From positions 2,356,001-2,420,000 of the forward strand of contig NZ_CP065037.1 in NCBI RefSeq assembly GCF_019924635.1: a stretch of 64,000 bases of DNA, given 5' to 3'. Both the position numbers and the translations under genes were made by a program. Positions 20,674 through 30,676 of this stretch are shown here, piece by piece; positions within the stretch are counted from its first letter, which is position 1; every line of letters starts with the position of its first letter. The DNA is from Leifsonia sp. ZF2019. GTDB taxonomy: Bacteria; Actinomycetota; Actinomycetes; Actinomycetales; Microbacteriaceae. The notes under the pieces are model-generated. The model had not been told where the DNA came from. It was given only the letters and a program-made list of their open reading frames with translations, and made no database searches.

Positions 20674-21065
20674 AGGTCGGACCTCATCTCCTCGGAGAAG
20701 GCGACGCCTGCCGCGTCCCCGACGACGGGGGCGAGCTGGTCGGCGTCGAAACACGTACGGGTGCCGGTGTGGCAGGCGGCGCCGATCTGATCGACCGTCA
20801 CCAGGAGCGTGTCGCCGTCGCAGTCGAGCGCGGCCGACTTGACGAACTGCACGTGGCCGGAGGTGTCCCCCTTGCGCCAGTACTCCTGCCGGGAGCGCGA
20901 CCAGAAGGTCACCCGCCCCTCGGTCATCGTGCGCCGGAACGCCTCCGCGTCCATCCAACCCATCATGAGCACCTCGCGGGTGTCCCACTGCTGGATGATC
21001 GCCGGGACGAGCCCGGTGTCGGTGAAGCGGATGCGGTCGAGCACCGCCGTCTGGTCGTCGCTCAT
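20670..21065 (-). CDS. hisI: Phosphoribosyl-AMP cyclohydrolase
   Basis: Third step of histidine synthesis: opens the adenine ring of phosphoribosyl-AMP. 131 aa, monofunctional, with hisE as a separate gene. Metal-binding and catalytic segments are [26 protein letters not shown], described here as the DCDGD metal site (about residue 81) and the C-H-T-G-T-R-T-C zinc site (about 97). [19 protein letters not shown] is the family signature. The ATG overlaps the hisF stop (ATGA) and the stop overlaps trpE (GTGA). Confidence 0.97.
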   Translation of the reverse strand: MSDDQTAVLDRIRFTDTGLVPAIIQQWDTREVLMMGWMDAEAFRRTMTEGRVTFWSRSRQEYWRKGDTSGHVQFVKSAALDCDGDTLLVTVDQIGAACHTGTRTCFDADQLAPVVGDAAGVAFSEEMRSDL

Positions 21066-21826
21066 GTGCGGACCTCCCGTCCTGCCCCGGCCAGGGCCTC
21101 CTTGACATCGCCGATCGTCAGCTCGCGCGAGTGGAACACGCTCGCGGCGAGCACGGCGTCGGCTCCCGCGTCGATGGCGGGCGCGAAGTCGGCGACCTTC
21201 CCGGCGCCGCCGGAGGCGATCACCGGCACGCTGCTGATCGCGCGCATCTCGCGGATGAGCTCTAGGTCGAAGCCCTCCTTGGTGCCGTCGGCGTCGATCG
21301 AGTTGACGAGCAGTTCGCCCGCACCCAGCTCGATCGCGCGTCGCGCCCACTCGAGCGCGTCGAGGTCGGTCTCAGTGCGGCCGCCGTGGGTCGTCACGAC
21401 GAAGCCGGACGGCGTCGCCGCCGAGCGCTTCACGTCGAGCGAGAGCACCAGCACCTGCGCGCCGAAGCGGTCGGCGATTTCGGCGACGAGCTCCGGACGC
21501 GCGATCGCGGCCGAGTTGACGCCGATCTTGTCCGCCCCGCTGCCGAGGAGCCGCGCGACGTCCTCCGGGCTGCGCACCCCGCCGCCCACGGTGAGCGGGA
21601 TGAAGACCTGCTCGGCGGTCGCCCGCACGACGTCGTAGGTCGTCGATCGGTCGTCGACCGTCGCCGTCACGTCGAGGAAGGTCAACTCGTCGGCGCCCTG
21701 CTCGAAGTACATCCTGGCGAGTTCGACCGGGTCGCCCTGGTCGCGCAGGTTCTGGAAGTTCACGCCCTTCACGACGCGGCCGGCGGCCACGTCGAGGCAC
21801 GGGATGACGCGGACCGCGACGGACAT
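21062..21826 (-). CDS. hisF: Imidazole glycerol phosphate synthase, cyclase subunit
   Basis: Makes imidazole glycerol phosphate and AICAR using ammonia from the HisH glutaminase (not in this window). 254 aa TIM barrel. N-terminal [20 protein letters not shown] carries the first catalytic Asp, and [12 protein letters not shown] with VLAASVFH form the second phosphate site. The start shares one base with the hisG stop. HisA and HisH are absent here, so the histidine genes are split between loci. Confidence 0.97.
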   Translation of the reverse strand: MSVAVRVIPCLDVAAGRVVKGVNFQNLRDQGDPVELARMYFEQGADELTFLDVTATVDDRSTTYDVVRATAEQVFIPLTVGGGVRSPEDVARLLGSGADKIGVNSAAIARPELVAEIADRFGAQVLVLSLDVKRSAATPSGFVVTTHGGRTETDLDALEWARRAIELGAGELLVNSIDADGTKEGFDLELIREMRAISSVPVIASGGAGKVADFAPAIDAGADAVLAASVFHSRELTIGDVKEALAGAGREVRT

Positions 21827-22665
21827 CAGATCCGCGCCGCGTGGATGGACGTGACGAGGATGGCCCGCGCACCCAGCTCGTAGAGGTCGTCCATGACACG
21901 GTTCGTCTGGTCCTGTTTGATCATCACGCGCACGGCGACCCAGTCGGGCTCGCCGAGCGGGGACACCGTCGGCGACTCGACACCCGGGGTCAACGCGACC
22001 GCACGGTCGAGCAGCACGGCGGGCAGGTTGTAGTCCACGAGCACGTACTGGCGGGCGACCATGACGCCCTGGAGGCGGCGCACCAGCGTCTCCACGCCCT
22101 CGGCCGGGGACGGGGACGAGATGAGCACGGCCTCCGACTCGAGGATCACGGGACCGAAGATCTCCAGACCCTGCTTGCGCAGGGTGGAGCCGGTCTCGAC
22201 CACGTCGGCGACGGCGTCGGCGACGCCCAATCGCACGGCGGACTCCACCGCACCGTCGAGCTTGATCAGGCTCGCCTCCACCCCGTGCTCGGCGAGGAAG
22301 GCGCCGACCAGTCCCGGGTAGCTCGTCGCGACGCGCTTGCCCTGCAGGTCGGCGAGCTCACGGAACCCGTCGGCGGGCGCGGCGAACCGGAAGGTGGACG
22401 CCGCGAAGTCGAGCGACGCGATCTCGCCGGCGGACGAGCCGGAGTCGAGCAGCAGATCGCGGCCGGTGACGCCGACGTCGAGTGCCCCGGAGCCGACGTA
22501 GGTGGCGATGTCGCGCGGGCGCAGGTAGAAGAACTCCACCCCGTTGCGCACATCGGTGACGATGAGCTCCTTGGGGTCGCGGCGGCCGACGTAGCCCGCC
22601 TCGTGGAGCATCTGCGCCGCGGTCTCAGAGAGGGAGCCCTTGTTGGGGACGGCGATCTTCAGCAT
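21826..22665 (-). CDS. hisG: ATP phosphoribosyltransferase (long form)
   Basis: First, feedback-controlled step of histidine synthesis: ATP plus PRPP to phosphoribosyl-ATP. 279 aa, the long HisG type with a C-terminal regulatory ACT-like domain (about residues 205-279, with [16 protein letters not shown]), so no HisZ partner is needed. The N-terminus [13 protein letters not shown] and the PRPP-binding [19 protein letters not shown] (about residue 150) are clear. Start ATG at 22665; hisE ends 64 bp upstream. Confidence 0.97.
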   Translation of the reverse strand: MLKIAVPNKGSLSETAAQMLHEAGYVGRRDPKELIVTDVRNGVEFFYLRPRDIATYVGSGALDVGVTGRDLLLDSGSSAGEIASLDFAASTFRFAAPADGFRELADLQGKRVATSYPGLVGAFLAEHGVEASLIKLDGAVESAVRLGVADAVADVVETGSTLRKQGLEIFGPVILESEAVLISSPSPAEGVETLVRRLQGVMVARQYVLVDYNLPAVLLDRAVALTPGVESPTVSPLGEPDWVAVRVMIKQDQTNRVMDDLYELGARAILVTSIHAARI

Positions 22666-22701
22666 GTGTTCGAAGTCTTTCGTGACGTGACGGATCAGGG
22701 T

Positions 22702-22715
22702 GCGCCGGGCGGCGC
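22702..22715 (-). terminator. Small hairpin between hisE and hisG
   Basis: GCGCC and GGCGC form a 5-bp stem around a 4-nt loop in the 64-bp hisE-hisG gap. It may attenuate or stabilise the transcript; too short to call a terminator firmly. Confidence 0.25.
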
Positions 22716-22729
22716 CTGCGGGATCGGGG

Positions 22730-22996
22730 TCACAGATGTCGGTAGACGTCGGCCGGCGTCAGGCCCTTGGCGAGCAGGAGCACCTGGAGGTGGTAGAGCA
22801 GCTGCGAGATCTCCTCGGCCGTCTCCTCGTCGGACTGGTACTCCGCGGCCATCCAGACCTCGGCGGCCTCCTCCACGATCTTCTTTCCGATGGCGTGCAC
22901 GCCCGCATCCAGCTCGCGCACCGTTCCGGAACCCTCCGGACGGGTGGCGGCCTTCTCGCTGAGCTCGGCGAAGAGGTCGTCGAAGGTTTTCACCAT
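22730..22996 (-). CDS. hisE: Phosphoribosyl-ATP pyrophosphatase
   Basis: Second step of histidine synthesis: removes pyrophosphate from phosphoribosyl-ATP. 88 aa, normal for a stand-alone HisE of the MazG-like all-alpha superfamily. The metal-binding pattern is visible as [14 protein letters not shown] (E-E-x-x-E, about residues 37-50) and [20 protein letters not shown] (E-x-x-D-like second half). The ATG at 22996 is chosen by family length; the frame is open upstream through rpe but that is a shadow. There is no good ribosome-binding site, and a -10-like box sits only 3 nt before the ATG, so a leaderless message is possible. Confidence 0.95.
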   Translation of the reverse strand: MVKTFDDLFAELSEKAATRPEGSGTVRELDAGVHAIGKKIVEEAAEVWMAAEYQSDEETAEEISQLLYHLQVLLLAKGLTPADVYRHL

Positions 22997-22999
22997 TAC

Positions 23000-23005
23000 A
23001 GCGTA
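23000..23005 (-). promoter_or_regulatory. Possible -10 box abutting hisE start
   Basis: TACGCT on the minus strand ends 3 nt before the hisE ATG. A start of transcription 6-7 nt downstream would fall on the first two codons (ATG GTG), giving a leaderless mRNA. No clear -35 box is present. Confidence 0.3.
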
Positions 23006-23010
23006 GCGGT

Positions 23011-23026
23011 CGCGGGAGGGCCCGCG
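23011..23026 (-). terminator. Hairpin after rpe
   Basis: CGCGGG and CCCGCG form a perfect 6-bp stem with a 4-nt loop about 10 nt past the rpe stop codon. A candidate terminator separating the rpe transcript from the his-trp operon. Confidence 0.45.
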
Positions 23027-23034
23027 TGCCGCGG

Positions 23035-23691
23035 TCAGTGGAGGTGGGAGGCGACAGCCGCACGCAGGCCGGCGATGTTCGAGGCGGGATCGCCACGGAA
23101 GACGCTTGACCCCGCCACGAACGTGTCCGCACCGTTCTCGGCCGCGACCACGATCGTCTCGGCCGTCACTCCGCCGTCCACCTGCAGCCAGACGTCGAGG
23201 CCGCGCGTCTCGACGGCCTCGCGCAGCGCGCGCAGCTTGGGCATCGTCTCCGGCATGAACGACTGACCGCCGAACCCGGGCTCGACCGTCATGACCAGCA
23301 CCTGGTCGAACTCGGGGAGCACGTCGAGGAACGGCGCGACGTCGGTGCCGGGCTTGAGGGCGACGCCGGCCCGGGCGCCGATCCCGCGCAACCGCCGCGC
23401 GAGCGCCACCGGATCGGCGGCGGCTTCGGCGTGGAAGGTGACCGAGTACGCGCCGAGCTCGGCATACCCGGGCGCCCAGCGTTCCGGGTCGTCGATCATC
23501 AGGTGCACGTCGAGAGGGATGGCGCTGACGGCCTGGATCCGCTCCACCATCTGCGGGCCGAAGGTGAGATTCGGCACGAAGTGGTTGTCCATCACGTCGA
23601 CGTGCACGAGGTCGGCCGTCGCGATCCGGGCGAGGTCGCGCTCCATGTTCACGAAGTCGGCGGCGAGGATGCTGGGGTTGATGCGGGCCAT
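23035..23691 (-). CDS. rpe: Ribulose-phosphate 3-epimerase
   Basis: Interconverts ribulose-5-phosphate and xylulose-5-phosphate in the pentose phosphate pathway. 218 aa TIM barrel. Metal and catalytic residues lie in [26 protein letters not shown] (about residues 30-46), [22 protein letters not shown] (about 138-150) and the second catalytic Asp in QVDGGV. It ends the fmt-rsmB-rpe group, which is a common actinobacterial order. Its product is the substrate of the phosphoketolase at the left edge. Confidence 0.97.
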   Translation of the reverse strand: MARINPSILAADFVNMERDLARIATADLVHVDVMDNHFVPNLTFGPQMVERIQAVSAIPLDVHLMIDDPERWAPGYAELGAYSVTFHAEAAADPVALARRLRGIGARAGVALKPGTDVAPFLDVLPEFDQVLVMTVEPGFGGQSFMPETMPKLRALREAVETRGLDVWLQVDGGVTAETIVVAAENGADTFVAGSSVFRGDPASNIAGLRAAVASHLH

Positions 23692-23700
23692 GGTTCCAGC

Positions 23701-25101
23701 CTATGGGGCGGGCGTGGTGAGCAGCGCGATGAACATGGCGTCGGTGAGGTGACGATGCGGCCACAGCTGCACGACGTCCGGGTCGCCCGCGAGATCGAGG
23801 CGCTCCTCGGCCAGGCCCTGCACGACCTCCGCCGTGGCGACCTTCTGCAGTGCGGGGTGCCGCTCGAGCGCCGCCGCGACGACGCTCCGCGTCTCGGCGA
23901 TGTGCGGCGAGCAGGTGACGTACGCGAGCAGACCGCCGGGCGCGAGCGCGGCGACGGCGGAGTCGAGCAGCCGTGCCTGGAGCGCGCTCAGCTCGGCGAC
24001 GTCCTTCGGGTCTTTGCGCCATCGCGCCTCCGGACGGCGGCGGAGGGCGCCCAGGCCCGTGCACGGCGCGTCGAGCAGGATGCGGTCGAACTCTCCCGGA
24101 TGGTCGCGGCCGACGTCGACGCCGTCCTGCTCCCAGACCGGGACGTCGAGCGGCACGGCCGCGAGAGCCTTTCGGACGAGCTCCGCCCGCGCCGGGACGA
24201 GTTCGTTGGCCACCAGCGCGGCGCCGCCCGCCAGCGCCTCCGCCGCGAGCAGCGCGGCTTTGCCGCCCGGGCCGGCGCACAGGTCGAGCCAGCGCTCGCC
24301 CTCGCGGACCGGGCGTGCGCGGGTGAGCGCGAGCGCCGCGAGCTGCGAGCCCTCGTCCTGGACGCGCAGGCGCCCGTTCGACGACTGGACGAGCCGGAGC
24401 GGGTCTCCCCCGTCTCCCGAGAAGCCGACCGGCGAGTACCGGTCGGGCCGCGCACCGGCCGGCGCGTCGGCGAGTCCCGGCAGCGCGATCAGGTTCACTT
24501 TCGGCGCCGCGTTGTCGGCGGCGAGCAGCGCCTCCAGCTCCCCGCCGCGCCCCTCGGCCTCCAGCGACCGCCGGAACGCACGGATCACCCAGGTGGGATG
24601 CGACGTGACGGCCGCCAGCGCATCGTCCGTGCTCTTCGCGCCCGCGACGACGCGGTCGCGCCACTCCTCGGGGGTGTGCCGGCCGATCTCGCGGAGGACG
24701 CCGTTCACGAACCCCGTCGCGGAACGGCTGCCCACCGCGCGCGCGAGCGCGACGGACTCGTTGACGGCGGCGTGCGGGGGGATGCGGGTGGAGAGCAGCT
24801 GGTGCGCTCCGAGCCGCAGCACGTCGAGGATGGGCGGGTCGATGCGGTCGACCGGGCGCCCGGCCGCGCGGGAGATCACGCGGTCGTAGTAGCCCTGCAT
24901 CCGGAGCGTGCCGTAGGTCAGCTCGGTGGCCAGCGCCGCGTCGGCGGGCGACAGGTCGGCGCGGGCGATCCTGCTCGGCAGCAGGAGATTGGCGTAAGCG
25001 TCCGAGTCGCGCACCGCCGAGATGACGTCGTAGGCGACGGTGCGCGCGGAGGCGGCGAGTGGCCGGGAGTCGCGGGAGTCGCGGGCGCGGCGATCGTTCA
25101 C
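23701..25101 (-). CDS. rsmB: 16S rRNA (cytosine-C5) methyltransferase
   Basis: SAM-dependent methyltransferase of the RsmB/NOL1/Sun family that modifies a cytosine (C967 in E. coli numbering) of 16S rRNA. 466 aa: an N-terminal NusB-like RNA-binding domain (about residues 25-165), then the catalytic domain with SAM-binding [15 protein letters not shown] (about 270), [19 protein letters not shown] (first Cys) and [11 protein letters not shown] (catalytic Cys). The GTG at 25101 overlaps the fmt stop as GTGA; a GTG 33 nt further upstream is less likely. The pairing of fmt and rsmB is conserved in bacteria. Confidence 0.95.
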   Translation of the reverse strand: MNDRRARDSRDSRPLAASARTVAYDVISAVRDSDAYANLLLPSRIARADLSPADAALATELTYGTLRMQGYYDRVISRAAGRPVDRIDPPILDVLRLGAHQLLSTRIPPHAAVNESVALARAVGSRSATGFVNGVLREIGRHTPEEWRDRVVAGAKSTDDALAAVTSHPTWVIRAFRRSLEAEGRGGELEALLAADNAAPKVNLIALPGLADAPAGARPDRYSPVGFSGDGGDPLRLVQSSNGRLRVQDEGSQLAALALTRARPVREGERWLDLCAGPGGKAALLAAEALAGGAALVANELVPARAELVRKALAAVPLDVPVWEQDGVDVGRDHPGEFDRILLDAPCTGLGALRRRPEARWRKDPKDVAELSALQARLLDSAVAALAPGGLLAYVTCSPHIAETRSVVAAALERHPALQKVATAEVVQGLAEERLDLAGDPDVVQLWPHRHLTDAMFIALLTTPAP

Positions 25102-26009
25102 GCGAGCACCGCCGTCCCACCGGCGCCCCGCCACCAGTCGGCGGCCGCCATGGCGCGCTTGCCCGCCGGCTGCACGACGAGGAGCTCGAGCGGCGACGTC
25201 CCGGTCCCCAGGAGGACCCGCGTGCCGTCCAGGACGACGTGCCCGCTCGCCACGCGGTCGGCGTCGTCGGCGCGTCGCGCCTCCGCGATCTTGAACCGCT
25301 CGCCGTCGAGGAGCGCGTACGCGCCCGGCTCCGGTGTCACGCCGCGCAGACGGGCGTAGACCTCGTCGGCGGGACGGGCCAGGTCGAGACGCGCATCCTC
25401 GATCGAGAGCTTCGGTGCGACGGTGGGCTCGCCCTCCTGGGGACGGGCCGTCGCCGTCCCGGCCGCGAGCGCGTCGACGGTGTCGGCGAGCAGAGAGGCC
25501 CCCGACTCCGCCAAGGCTTCGAGGAGCTCACCGGCGGTCTCGTCGGCGCCGACCGGGCGGCGCAGCTCCGCGAACACGTCACCCGCGTCGAGCGCGGGCA
25601 CGAGCTGGAACACGGCGGCGCCGGTCTCGGCGTCGCCGGCGATCACGGCGCGCTGGACGGGCGCGGCTCCGCGCCAGCGCGGCAGAAGGGAGAAATGCAG
25701 GTTCACCCAGCCGAGCCGGGGCGAGGACAGCAGCGGCTCGCGGACCAGCCCCCCGTACGCGACGATGACACCGAGATCCGCTTCCAGGGCGGCCACCGCC
25801 TCCGTGACCTCGTCGCCGAGGCGGTTCGCTTTGATCACCGGGAGACCCAGCCGCTCGGCTTCGGCGGCCACCGGCGATGGCGTGAGGACGCGCTTGCGGC
25901 CGATCGGGGCGTCCTCCCGGGTGATGACGGCGGCCACGTCGTGCCGCGCGGCGACCGCGCGGAGGGACGGGAGGGCGACGGCGGGGGTGCCGGCGAAGAC
26001 GAGACGCAT
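25098..26009 (-). CDS. fmt: Methionyl-tRNA formyltransferase
   Basis: Formylates Met-tRNAfMet using 10-formyl-THF, for translation initiation. 303 aa. [16 protein letters not shown] starts the Rossmann-like domain; the catalytic Asn-His-Asp set lies in [23 protein letters not shown] (about residues 103-125) and [17 protein letters not shown]. The C-terminal OB-like domain begins near residue 208. No peptide deformylase gene (def) is adjacent, unlike in many genomes. A hairpin lies between priA and fmt. Confidence 0.97.
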   Translation of the reverse strand: MRLVFAGTPAVALPSLRAVAARHDVAAVITREDAPIGRKRVLTPSPVAAEAERLGLPVIKANRLGDEVTEAVAALEADLGVIVAYGGLVREPLLSSPRLGWVNLHFSLLPRWRGAAPVQRAVIAGDAETGAAVFQLVPALDAGDVFAELRRPVGADETAGELLEALAESGASLLADTVDALAAGTATARPQEGEPTVAPKLSIEDARLDLARPADEVYARLRGVTPEPGAYALLDGERFKIAEARRADDADRVASGHVVLDGTRVLLGTGTSPLELLVVQPAGKRAMAAADWWRGAGGTAVLA

Positions 26010-26026
26010 ACGAAGGTTCTTCCGGA

Positions 26027-26061
26027 GGGTCGGGCGCGCGGGAGGGCCGCGCGAGGGACCC
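26027..26061 (-). terminator. GC-rich hairpin between priA and fmt
   Basis: A perfect 7-bp inner stem CGCGCGG/CCGCGCG (26035-26053, 5-nt loop) is extended by an outer GGGTC/GACCC pair of arms. It lies 20 nt past the priA stop and 18 nt before the fmt start, so it could terminate priA transcription or act in the fmt leader. Confidence 0.45.
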
Positions 26062-26081
26062 GACGAGTCTACCCGCGCCCG

Positions 26082-28073
26082 TCAGAGGATCTCGGGGTCG
26101 TCGAAGCGCACCCGGAGCGCGGGGGCAGGCCGGAAGCCGCCGCGGCCCGCCGGTGCCTTGCGCCGCTTGGTCGCGTTGCGCACGACCGCCGCGCGGACAG
26201 CCACGGCGACCTCCGGCCCCCGCGAGTACTCGAACCGGAGGATGCCGCGCACGAGCTGATCGTCGACCGGGGCGGGGCCGAGCACGTCGATGAGGAGCGC
26301 GGCGTCGACGGCGTCGATCGCGGCACGCACCGCCTGGTCCGTCCCGGTGATCGACGCCAACCGGACGGCGGGAGGGAAGCGCAGCTCGCGCCGGTCGGCG
26401 AGCTCGGCGCGGGCGAAGTCGACCAGCCGTCCGGTCGCGAACGCCCGCGCAAGCGGGCCGGACACGCCGACGAGCACGGTGGGCGCACCCGGTGCGGCGA
26501 GGGTCGCCGCGCTGGACCACCAGCGCAGGCAGTCCTCGGCGACGTGCAAGGTCTCGCGCGCCAGCATCCGCTCGCCGTCCAGCAGCAGCACCGCCTGGTA
26601 GCCGCCCTCGGCGATCGGCTCCGCCCCCCGCGTCGCGACCACGAGAGCCGGTGCCGCACCGACGCGCTGCACGGGGTGATCTCCGTCGGCGACGACGACG
26701 CGGATGCCGGGGAACGCCCTGCCCAGCTCCTCCGCGGTGCGGCCGGAGCCCAGGCTCACCATCCGGAAGCGGTGACCGTCGCAGCGCTCGCACGTCCATT
26801 CGGTGGCGAGAGCGCCGCACCAGCCGCAGGAGGGCGTCGCGCCCGCACGGACCTGGCCGAGGGGCCCTTCGCACGTGTTGCAGCGCGCGGCCTGCCCGCA
26901 GCTCACGCACGCCAGCTGCGGCACGTAGCCGGGGCGCGCCACTTGCACGAGGACCGGGCCCTTCGGGCGCCCGCCGTCGCCGCTCAGGGCCTCGCGCGCG
27001 GCGCGCCACGCGAGCGAGGGGATGCGGGCGGCGCGCGCCGCGTCCTCGGTCGCTTGCTGGTTGGCCGTCAGCACGACGCGGGGCGACACCGCCCGCGCCG
27101 GGCCCACGTCCCGCAGCCAGCCGAGCTCGACGAGCCGCTGCGCCTCCACGCTGCGCACGAGGCCGGACAGCACGAGCGCGCAGCCCGTGAGCTCCTGGCG
27201 CACCAGAGCCGCATCGCGGGTGTGGACATACGGGCTCAACGGCTCGGCGTGCAAGGGGTCGCTGTCCTCCCAGACGACGATCAGCCCGAGCCGCTCAGCT
27301 GGCGCATACACCACGGAGCGGTTGCCGAGGACGATCCGCGGACCGCTCAGCGCGGCGAGGAACGAGCGGTAGCGGTCGGCGTTCGCCTGTGAGGCGTCGG
27401 CGCGCACCACCGCCTCGGCGGGGGCGATCGCGGCGAGGGCGGCTCCGAGCTGGTCGAGGTCACGATGATCGGGCACCGCGATGATCGCCGTGCGCCCCTC
27501 CGCCCAGCAGGCGGCCGCGAGCGCGGCCAGGGTGACGGCCCACTCCCCGACCCAGGTGCCGTCCGGGAGCGCGCTGAGGCGCGGGATCGCCTGGAGCGCC
27601 AGGCGCTCACCCCGGGCCACCGCCTGCTCGAGGAGCCCGTCCCCGTAGCCGCGCACGGAGATCGCCGGCGGGCGGGGCCGCGGTGAACGCTCCTCTTCCG
27701 TCGACGCCAGCCAGGCCTTCTCGGCACGGACCATGCGCCCGGGCACGGCAAGGCGCAGGATGTCGCTCGCGGTGCCCGCGCTGCGGTCGGCCAGCTTGCG
27801 CGCGAGCGTCCACACGCCCGCGGTGAGCACGGGAACGGGCGAGACGACCTCCTCCAGCGGGCTCAGGGACCCGTCGAAGCCCTCGCCCGCGTCGGCGAGT
27901 TCCACCAGGTAGCCGTCGGCGATCCGGCCGGCCGTGCGCAGCGGCACCCGCACGCGCACACCCGGCACCGCCTGTTCGGCGAGCTCGTCGGGGACCGCGT
28001 AGTCGAAGAGGTGATCGAGCTGTGGGAGCGGCGAGTCGAGGACGACGCGGGCGACCCGGGCGGCCGCCGCCAC
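26082..28073 (-). CDS. priA: PriA-like replication restart protein, helicase motifs lost
   Basis: Primosomal protein N-prime homologue, 663 aa, acting at stalled forks in bacteria where studied. The N-terminal DNA-binding domain (about residues 6-105) and an eight-Cys zinc region (Cys 389, 392, 398, 401, 416, 419, 428, 431) are intact. The helicase core is degenerate: the Walker A site reads AEGRTAIIAVPD (about 191-202) without GxGKT, the DEEH box reads WEDSD (about 268-272), and the GSATPS motif is gone (VLSGLVRSVE, about 301-310). Actinobacterial PriA proteins are known to lack detectable helicase motifs. The GTG start is 2 nt past the metK stop with AGGAG directly before it, closer than usual. 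Confidence 0.92.
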   Translation of the reverse strand: MAAAARVARVVLDSPLPQLDHLFDYAVPDELAEQAVPGVRVRVPLRTAGRIADGYLVELADAGEGFDGSLSPLEEVVSPVPVLTAGVWTLARKLADRSAGTASDILRLAVPGRMVRAEKAWLASTEEERSPRPRPPAISVRGYGDGLLEQAVARGERLALQAIPRLSALPDGTWVGEWAVTLAALAAACWAEGRTAIIAVPDHRDLDQLGAALAAIAPAEAVVRADASQANADRYRSFLAALSGPRIVLGNRSVVYAPAERLGLIVVWEDSDPLHAEPLSPYVHTRDAALVRQELTGCALVLSGLVRSVEAQRLVELGWLRDVGPARAVSPRVVLTANQQATEDAARAARIPSLAWRAAREALSGDGGRPKGPVLVQVARPGYVPQLACVSCGQAARCNTCEGPLGQVRAGATPSCGWCGALATEWTCERCDGHRFRMVSLGSGRTAEELGRAFPGIRVVVADGDHPVQRVGAAPALVVATRGAEPIAEGGYQAVLLLDGERMLARETLHVAEDCLRWWSSAATLAAPGAPTVLVGVSGPLARAFATGRLVDFARAELADRRELRFPPAVRLASITGTDQAVRAAIDAVDAALLIDVLGPAPVDDQLVRGILRFEYSRGPEVAVAVRAAVVRNATKRRKAPAGRGGFRPAPALRVRFDDPEIL

Positions 28074-28075
28074 TC

Positions 28076-29269
28076 CTAGAGCCCCGCGGCCGACCGCAGG
28101 TCGTCGACGCGGTCGAGCCGCTCCCAGGTGAAGTCGGGGAGCTCGCGGCCGAAGTGGCCGTACGTGGCGGTGCGCGCGTAGATCGGCCGCAGGAGGTCGA
28201 GGTCGCGGATGATGGCAGCGGGACGCAGGTCGAAGACGTCACGGATGGCGGCGATGATGCGCTCGTCGGGAAGCGTGCCGGTGCCGAAGGTCTCGACGTA
28301 CAGCCCGACGGGCGCCGCCTTGCCGATCGCGTAGGCGACCTGCAGCTCGAGGCGCTCGGCGAGACCCGCCGCGACCGCGTTCTTCGCGACCCAGCGCATC
28401 GCGTAGGCGGCCGAGCGATCCACCTTCGACGGGTCCTTGCCCGAGAACGCGCCGCCGCCGTGACGGCTCGCGCCGCCGTAGGTGTCGACGATGATCTTGC
28501 GTCCGGTCAGGCCGGCGTCGCCCTTCGGGCCGCCGATCTCGAACCGGCCGGTCGGGTTGATGAGCGTGCGGATGTGGGACGTCTCGAGCCCGGCCCCGTG
28601 CAGCACGGGGGCGATGACCTCCTCGACGACCTCGGCCTGCAGCTGCTCGTTCGTCACCGTCGGCGCATGCTGGGTCGAGAGGACCACGGTCTGCACCGAC
28701 TTCGGGACGATGCCCTCGTAGCCCACCGTGACCTGGGTCTTCCCGTCCGGGCGCAGGTAGTCGAGCGTGCCGTCCTTGCGGACCTCGGCGAGGCGCTCCG
28801 AGAGGCGGTGCGCCAGCCAGATCGGCAACGGCATGTACTGCGGGGTCTCGGTCGTGGCGTACCCGAACATGATGCCCTGATCGCCCGCGCCCTGCCGGTC
28901 GAGATCGTCGCCGCTCTGCTCCGCGCGCGTCTCGAGCGCGTTGTCGACGCCCTGCGCGATGTCGGGCGACTGCGCACCGATCGAGACCGAGACGCCGCAC
29001 TGGGTGCCGTCGAAGCTCACGTCAGACGAGTCGTAGCCGATCTCGACGAGCTTCTCCCGGACGAGCGCCGGGATCTCGACGTAACCGCGCGTGGAGACCT
29101 CGCCCGCGACATGCACGAGGCCCGTCGTGACCAGCGTCTCGACCGCGACGCGGCTGTGCGGGTCGACGGCCAGCAGTGCGTCGAGGATGCTGTCGGAGAT
29201 CTGGTCGCAGATCTTGTCCGGGTGTCCCTCGGTGACCGACTCGGACGTGAAGAGGCGCAGATCTGCCAT
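28076..29269 (-). CDS. metK: S-adenosylmethionine synthetase
   Basis: Makes SAM from methionine and ATP; cytoplasmic tetramer. 397 aa, normal length. Signature blocks are [20 protein letters not shown] with the ATP-binding His and Lys (about residues 11-30), [12 protein letters not shown] (about 125-136), the nonapeptide-like [19 protein letters not shown] (about 273) with the triphosphate-binding loop, and the catalytic Lys/Asp residues between. The gene follows coaBC by 38 bp; no SAM riboswitch can fit in that gap. It supplies the methyl donor for rsmB nearby. Confidence 0.98.
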   Translation of the reverse strand: MADLRLFTSESVTEGHPDKICDQISDSILDALLAVDPHSRVAVETLVTTGLVHVAGEVSTRGYVEIPALVREKLVEIGYDSSDVSFDGTQCGVSVSIGAQSPDIAQGVDNALETRAEQSGDDLDRQGAGDQGIMFGYATTETPQYMPLPIWLAHRLSERLAEVRKDGTLDYLRPDGKTQVTVGYEGIVPKSVQTVVLSTQHAPTVTNEQLQAEVVEEVIAPVLHGAGLETSHIRTLINPTGRFEIGGPKGDAGLTGRKIIVDTYGGASRHGGGAFSGKDPSKVDRSAAYAMRWVAKNAVAAGLAERLELQVAYAIGKAAPVGLYVETFGTGTLPDERIIAAIRDVFDLRPAAIIRDLDLLRPIYARTATYGHFGRELPDFTWERLDRVDDLRSAAGL

Positions 29270-29307
29270 TGTTCTCCTTGGGTCGAACGAGAGGTGCGGC
29301 GCCGCCG

Positions 29308-30603
29308 TCAGGCGATGACGTCGAGGATACGGTCGGCCACCGACAGCTTGGTGCCCGAGGCCTCCATCACTATATCGCCGCCCTTTCGCAGGACCACGAC
29401 CTCATTGCTCTCCGTTGCGAAGCCCTGCGACCAGCCGACCTGGTTGAGCACCAGGAAGTCGCAGCCCTTCGCCGCGAGCTTGCTGCGGCCGAGCTCGATG
29501 AGGGCGGACGGGTCGGGCTCGGTCTCCGCGGCGAAGCCGACGAGCACCTGCCCGTCGCGCTTGCCGGTCGCGAGGCCGGCGAGGATGTCGGGATTGGCGA
29601 CGAGCTCGAGGGTGAGGGTCTCCCCCGCCTCGGACTTCTTGATCTTGGCGTCGCGGGTCTGCGCCGGCCGGTAGTCGGCGACCGCCGCCGTCATCACGAC
29701 GATGTCGGCGGACCGTGCGGCCTCCGTCACCGCCTCGCGCAGCTCGAGCGCCGTCTGCACCTCGACCAGCTCGACGCCCTCGGGCGGCTCGACCTCCAGG
29801 TGGGCGGCGATCAGCACGACCTCGGCGCCGCGCGCCAACGCGGCGCTCGCGAGCGCGACGCCCTGGCGGCCGCTCGACCGGTTGCCGAGGAAGCGCACCG
29901 GGTCGAGGGGCTCGCGAGTGCCGCCGGCGGTGACGACGACGCGCCGGCCGGCGAGGTCGACCCCGCCACGCGGGAGGCGCGCCGCCTCGTTCGCTCGACG
30001 GCGCTCCGAGAGGACGACCACGTCGGCGGCGGGCTCGGGAGCCGCGGCGGCGACCGGGCGCGGCGACACACCGGCGGCGCGGAGCGCGGCCCTCGCGATG
30101 ACCTCCGGCTCCTCCATGCGCCCCGGGCCGGAGTCGGCCCCGGTGAGCTGCCCGCTCGCCGGCCCGACGATCGTGACGCCCCGACCGCGCAGGGTCGCGA
30201 CGTTGGCCACCGTCGCGGCGTTGCGCCACATCTCGGTGTGCATCGCCGGGGCGATGACGAGCGGGGCCGTCGAGGCGAGGACCGTGTTGCCGAGCAGGTC
30301 GTCGGCGATGCCCGCGGCCAGCTTGGCGATCGTGTTGGCCGTCGCGGGCGCGATCACGATCAGGTCGGCCGACTGGCCGATGGCGACGTGCCTGACCTCC
30401 GCGACGCCCTCGTAGAGGTCGGTCGCGACCGGGTTGCGGCTGATGGCCTCCAGCGTCGGGCGCCCGACGAAGCGCAACGCGGCCTCCGTCGCCACGACGT
30501 GGACGGAGTGCCCGTCCAGCACGAGCGCGCGGATGACCCCCACCGCCTTGTACGCGGCGATGCCGCCGGTCACTCCGACGACGATGGTCAAACGTGCGCT
30601 CAC
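29308..30603 (-). CDS. coaBC: Bifunctional phosphopantothenoylcysteine decarboxylase/synthetase
   Basis: Two steps of coenzyme A synthesis. 431 aa. The CoaC flavoprotein half (about residues 1-190) shows [14 protein letters not shown], the Asn-containing [12 protein letters not shown] and the [10 protein letters not shown] motif with its catalytic region. The CoaB half (about 210-431) shows [26 protein letters not shown] nucleotide-binding residues, [10 protein letters not shown] and the synthetase Lys region KIKKSE. The start is GTG with a purine-rich GAGGGGGTGG upstream. It lies between rpoZ and metK, the usual actinobacterial order. Confidence 0.97.
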   Translation of the reverse strand: MSARLTIVVGVTGGIAAYKAVGVIRALVLDGHSVHVVATEAALRFVGRPTLEAISRNPVATDLYEGVAEVRHVAIGQSADLIVIAPATANTIAKLAAGIADDLLGNTVLASTAPLVIAPAMHTEMWRNAATVANVATLRGRGVTIVGPASGQLTGADSGPGRMEEPEVIARAALRAAGVSPRPVAAAAPEPAADVVVLSERRRANEAARLPRGGVDLAGRRVVVTAGGTREPLDPVRFLGNRSSGRQGVALASAALARGAEVVLIAAHLEVEPPEGVELVEVQTALELREAVTEAARSADIVVMTAAVADYRPAQTRDAKIKKSEAGETLTLELVANPDILAGLATGKRDGQVLVGFAAETEPDPSALIELGRSKLAAKGCDFLVLNQVGWSQGFATESNEVVVLRKGGDIVMEASGTKLSVADRILDVIA

Positions 30604-30637
30604 GGCGCCACCCCCTCAACGGCAGAGTACTGCTGCA

Positions 30638-30653
30638 GCCGGGCGTGCCCGGC
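30638..30653 (-). terminator. Hairpin after rpoZ
   Basis: GCCGGG and CCCGGC form a perfect 6-bp stem with a 4-nt loop about 24 nt past the rpoZ stop codon. A possible terminator or processing site before coaBC. Confidence 0.35.
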
Positions 30654-30676
30654 GGTGCCCGATCCGGCGATCGGCT

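Noticed and set aside
20674..20720. Trp attenuator before trpE
   Set aside because: hisI overlaps the trpE start by 4 bp, and no short frame with tandem Trp codons exists.
29270..29307. SAM riboswitch before metK
   Set aside because: Only 38 bp separate coaBC and metK, too short for any known SAM aptamer, and no such fold is seen.
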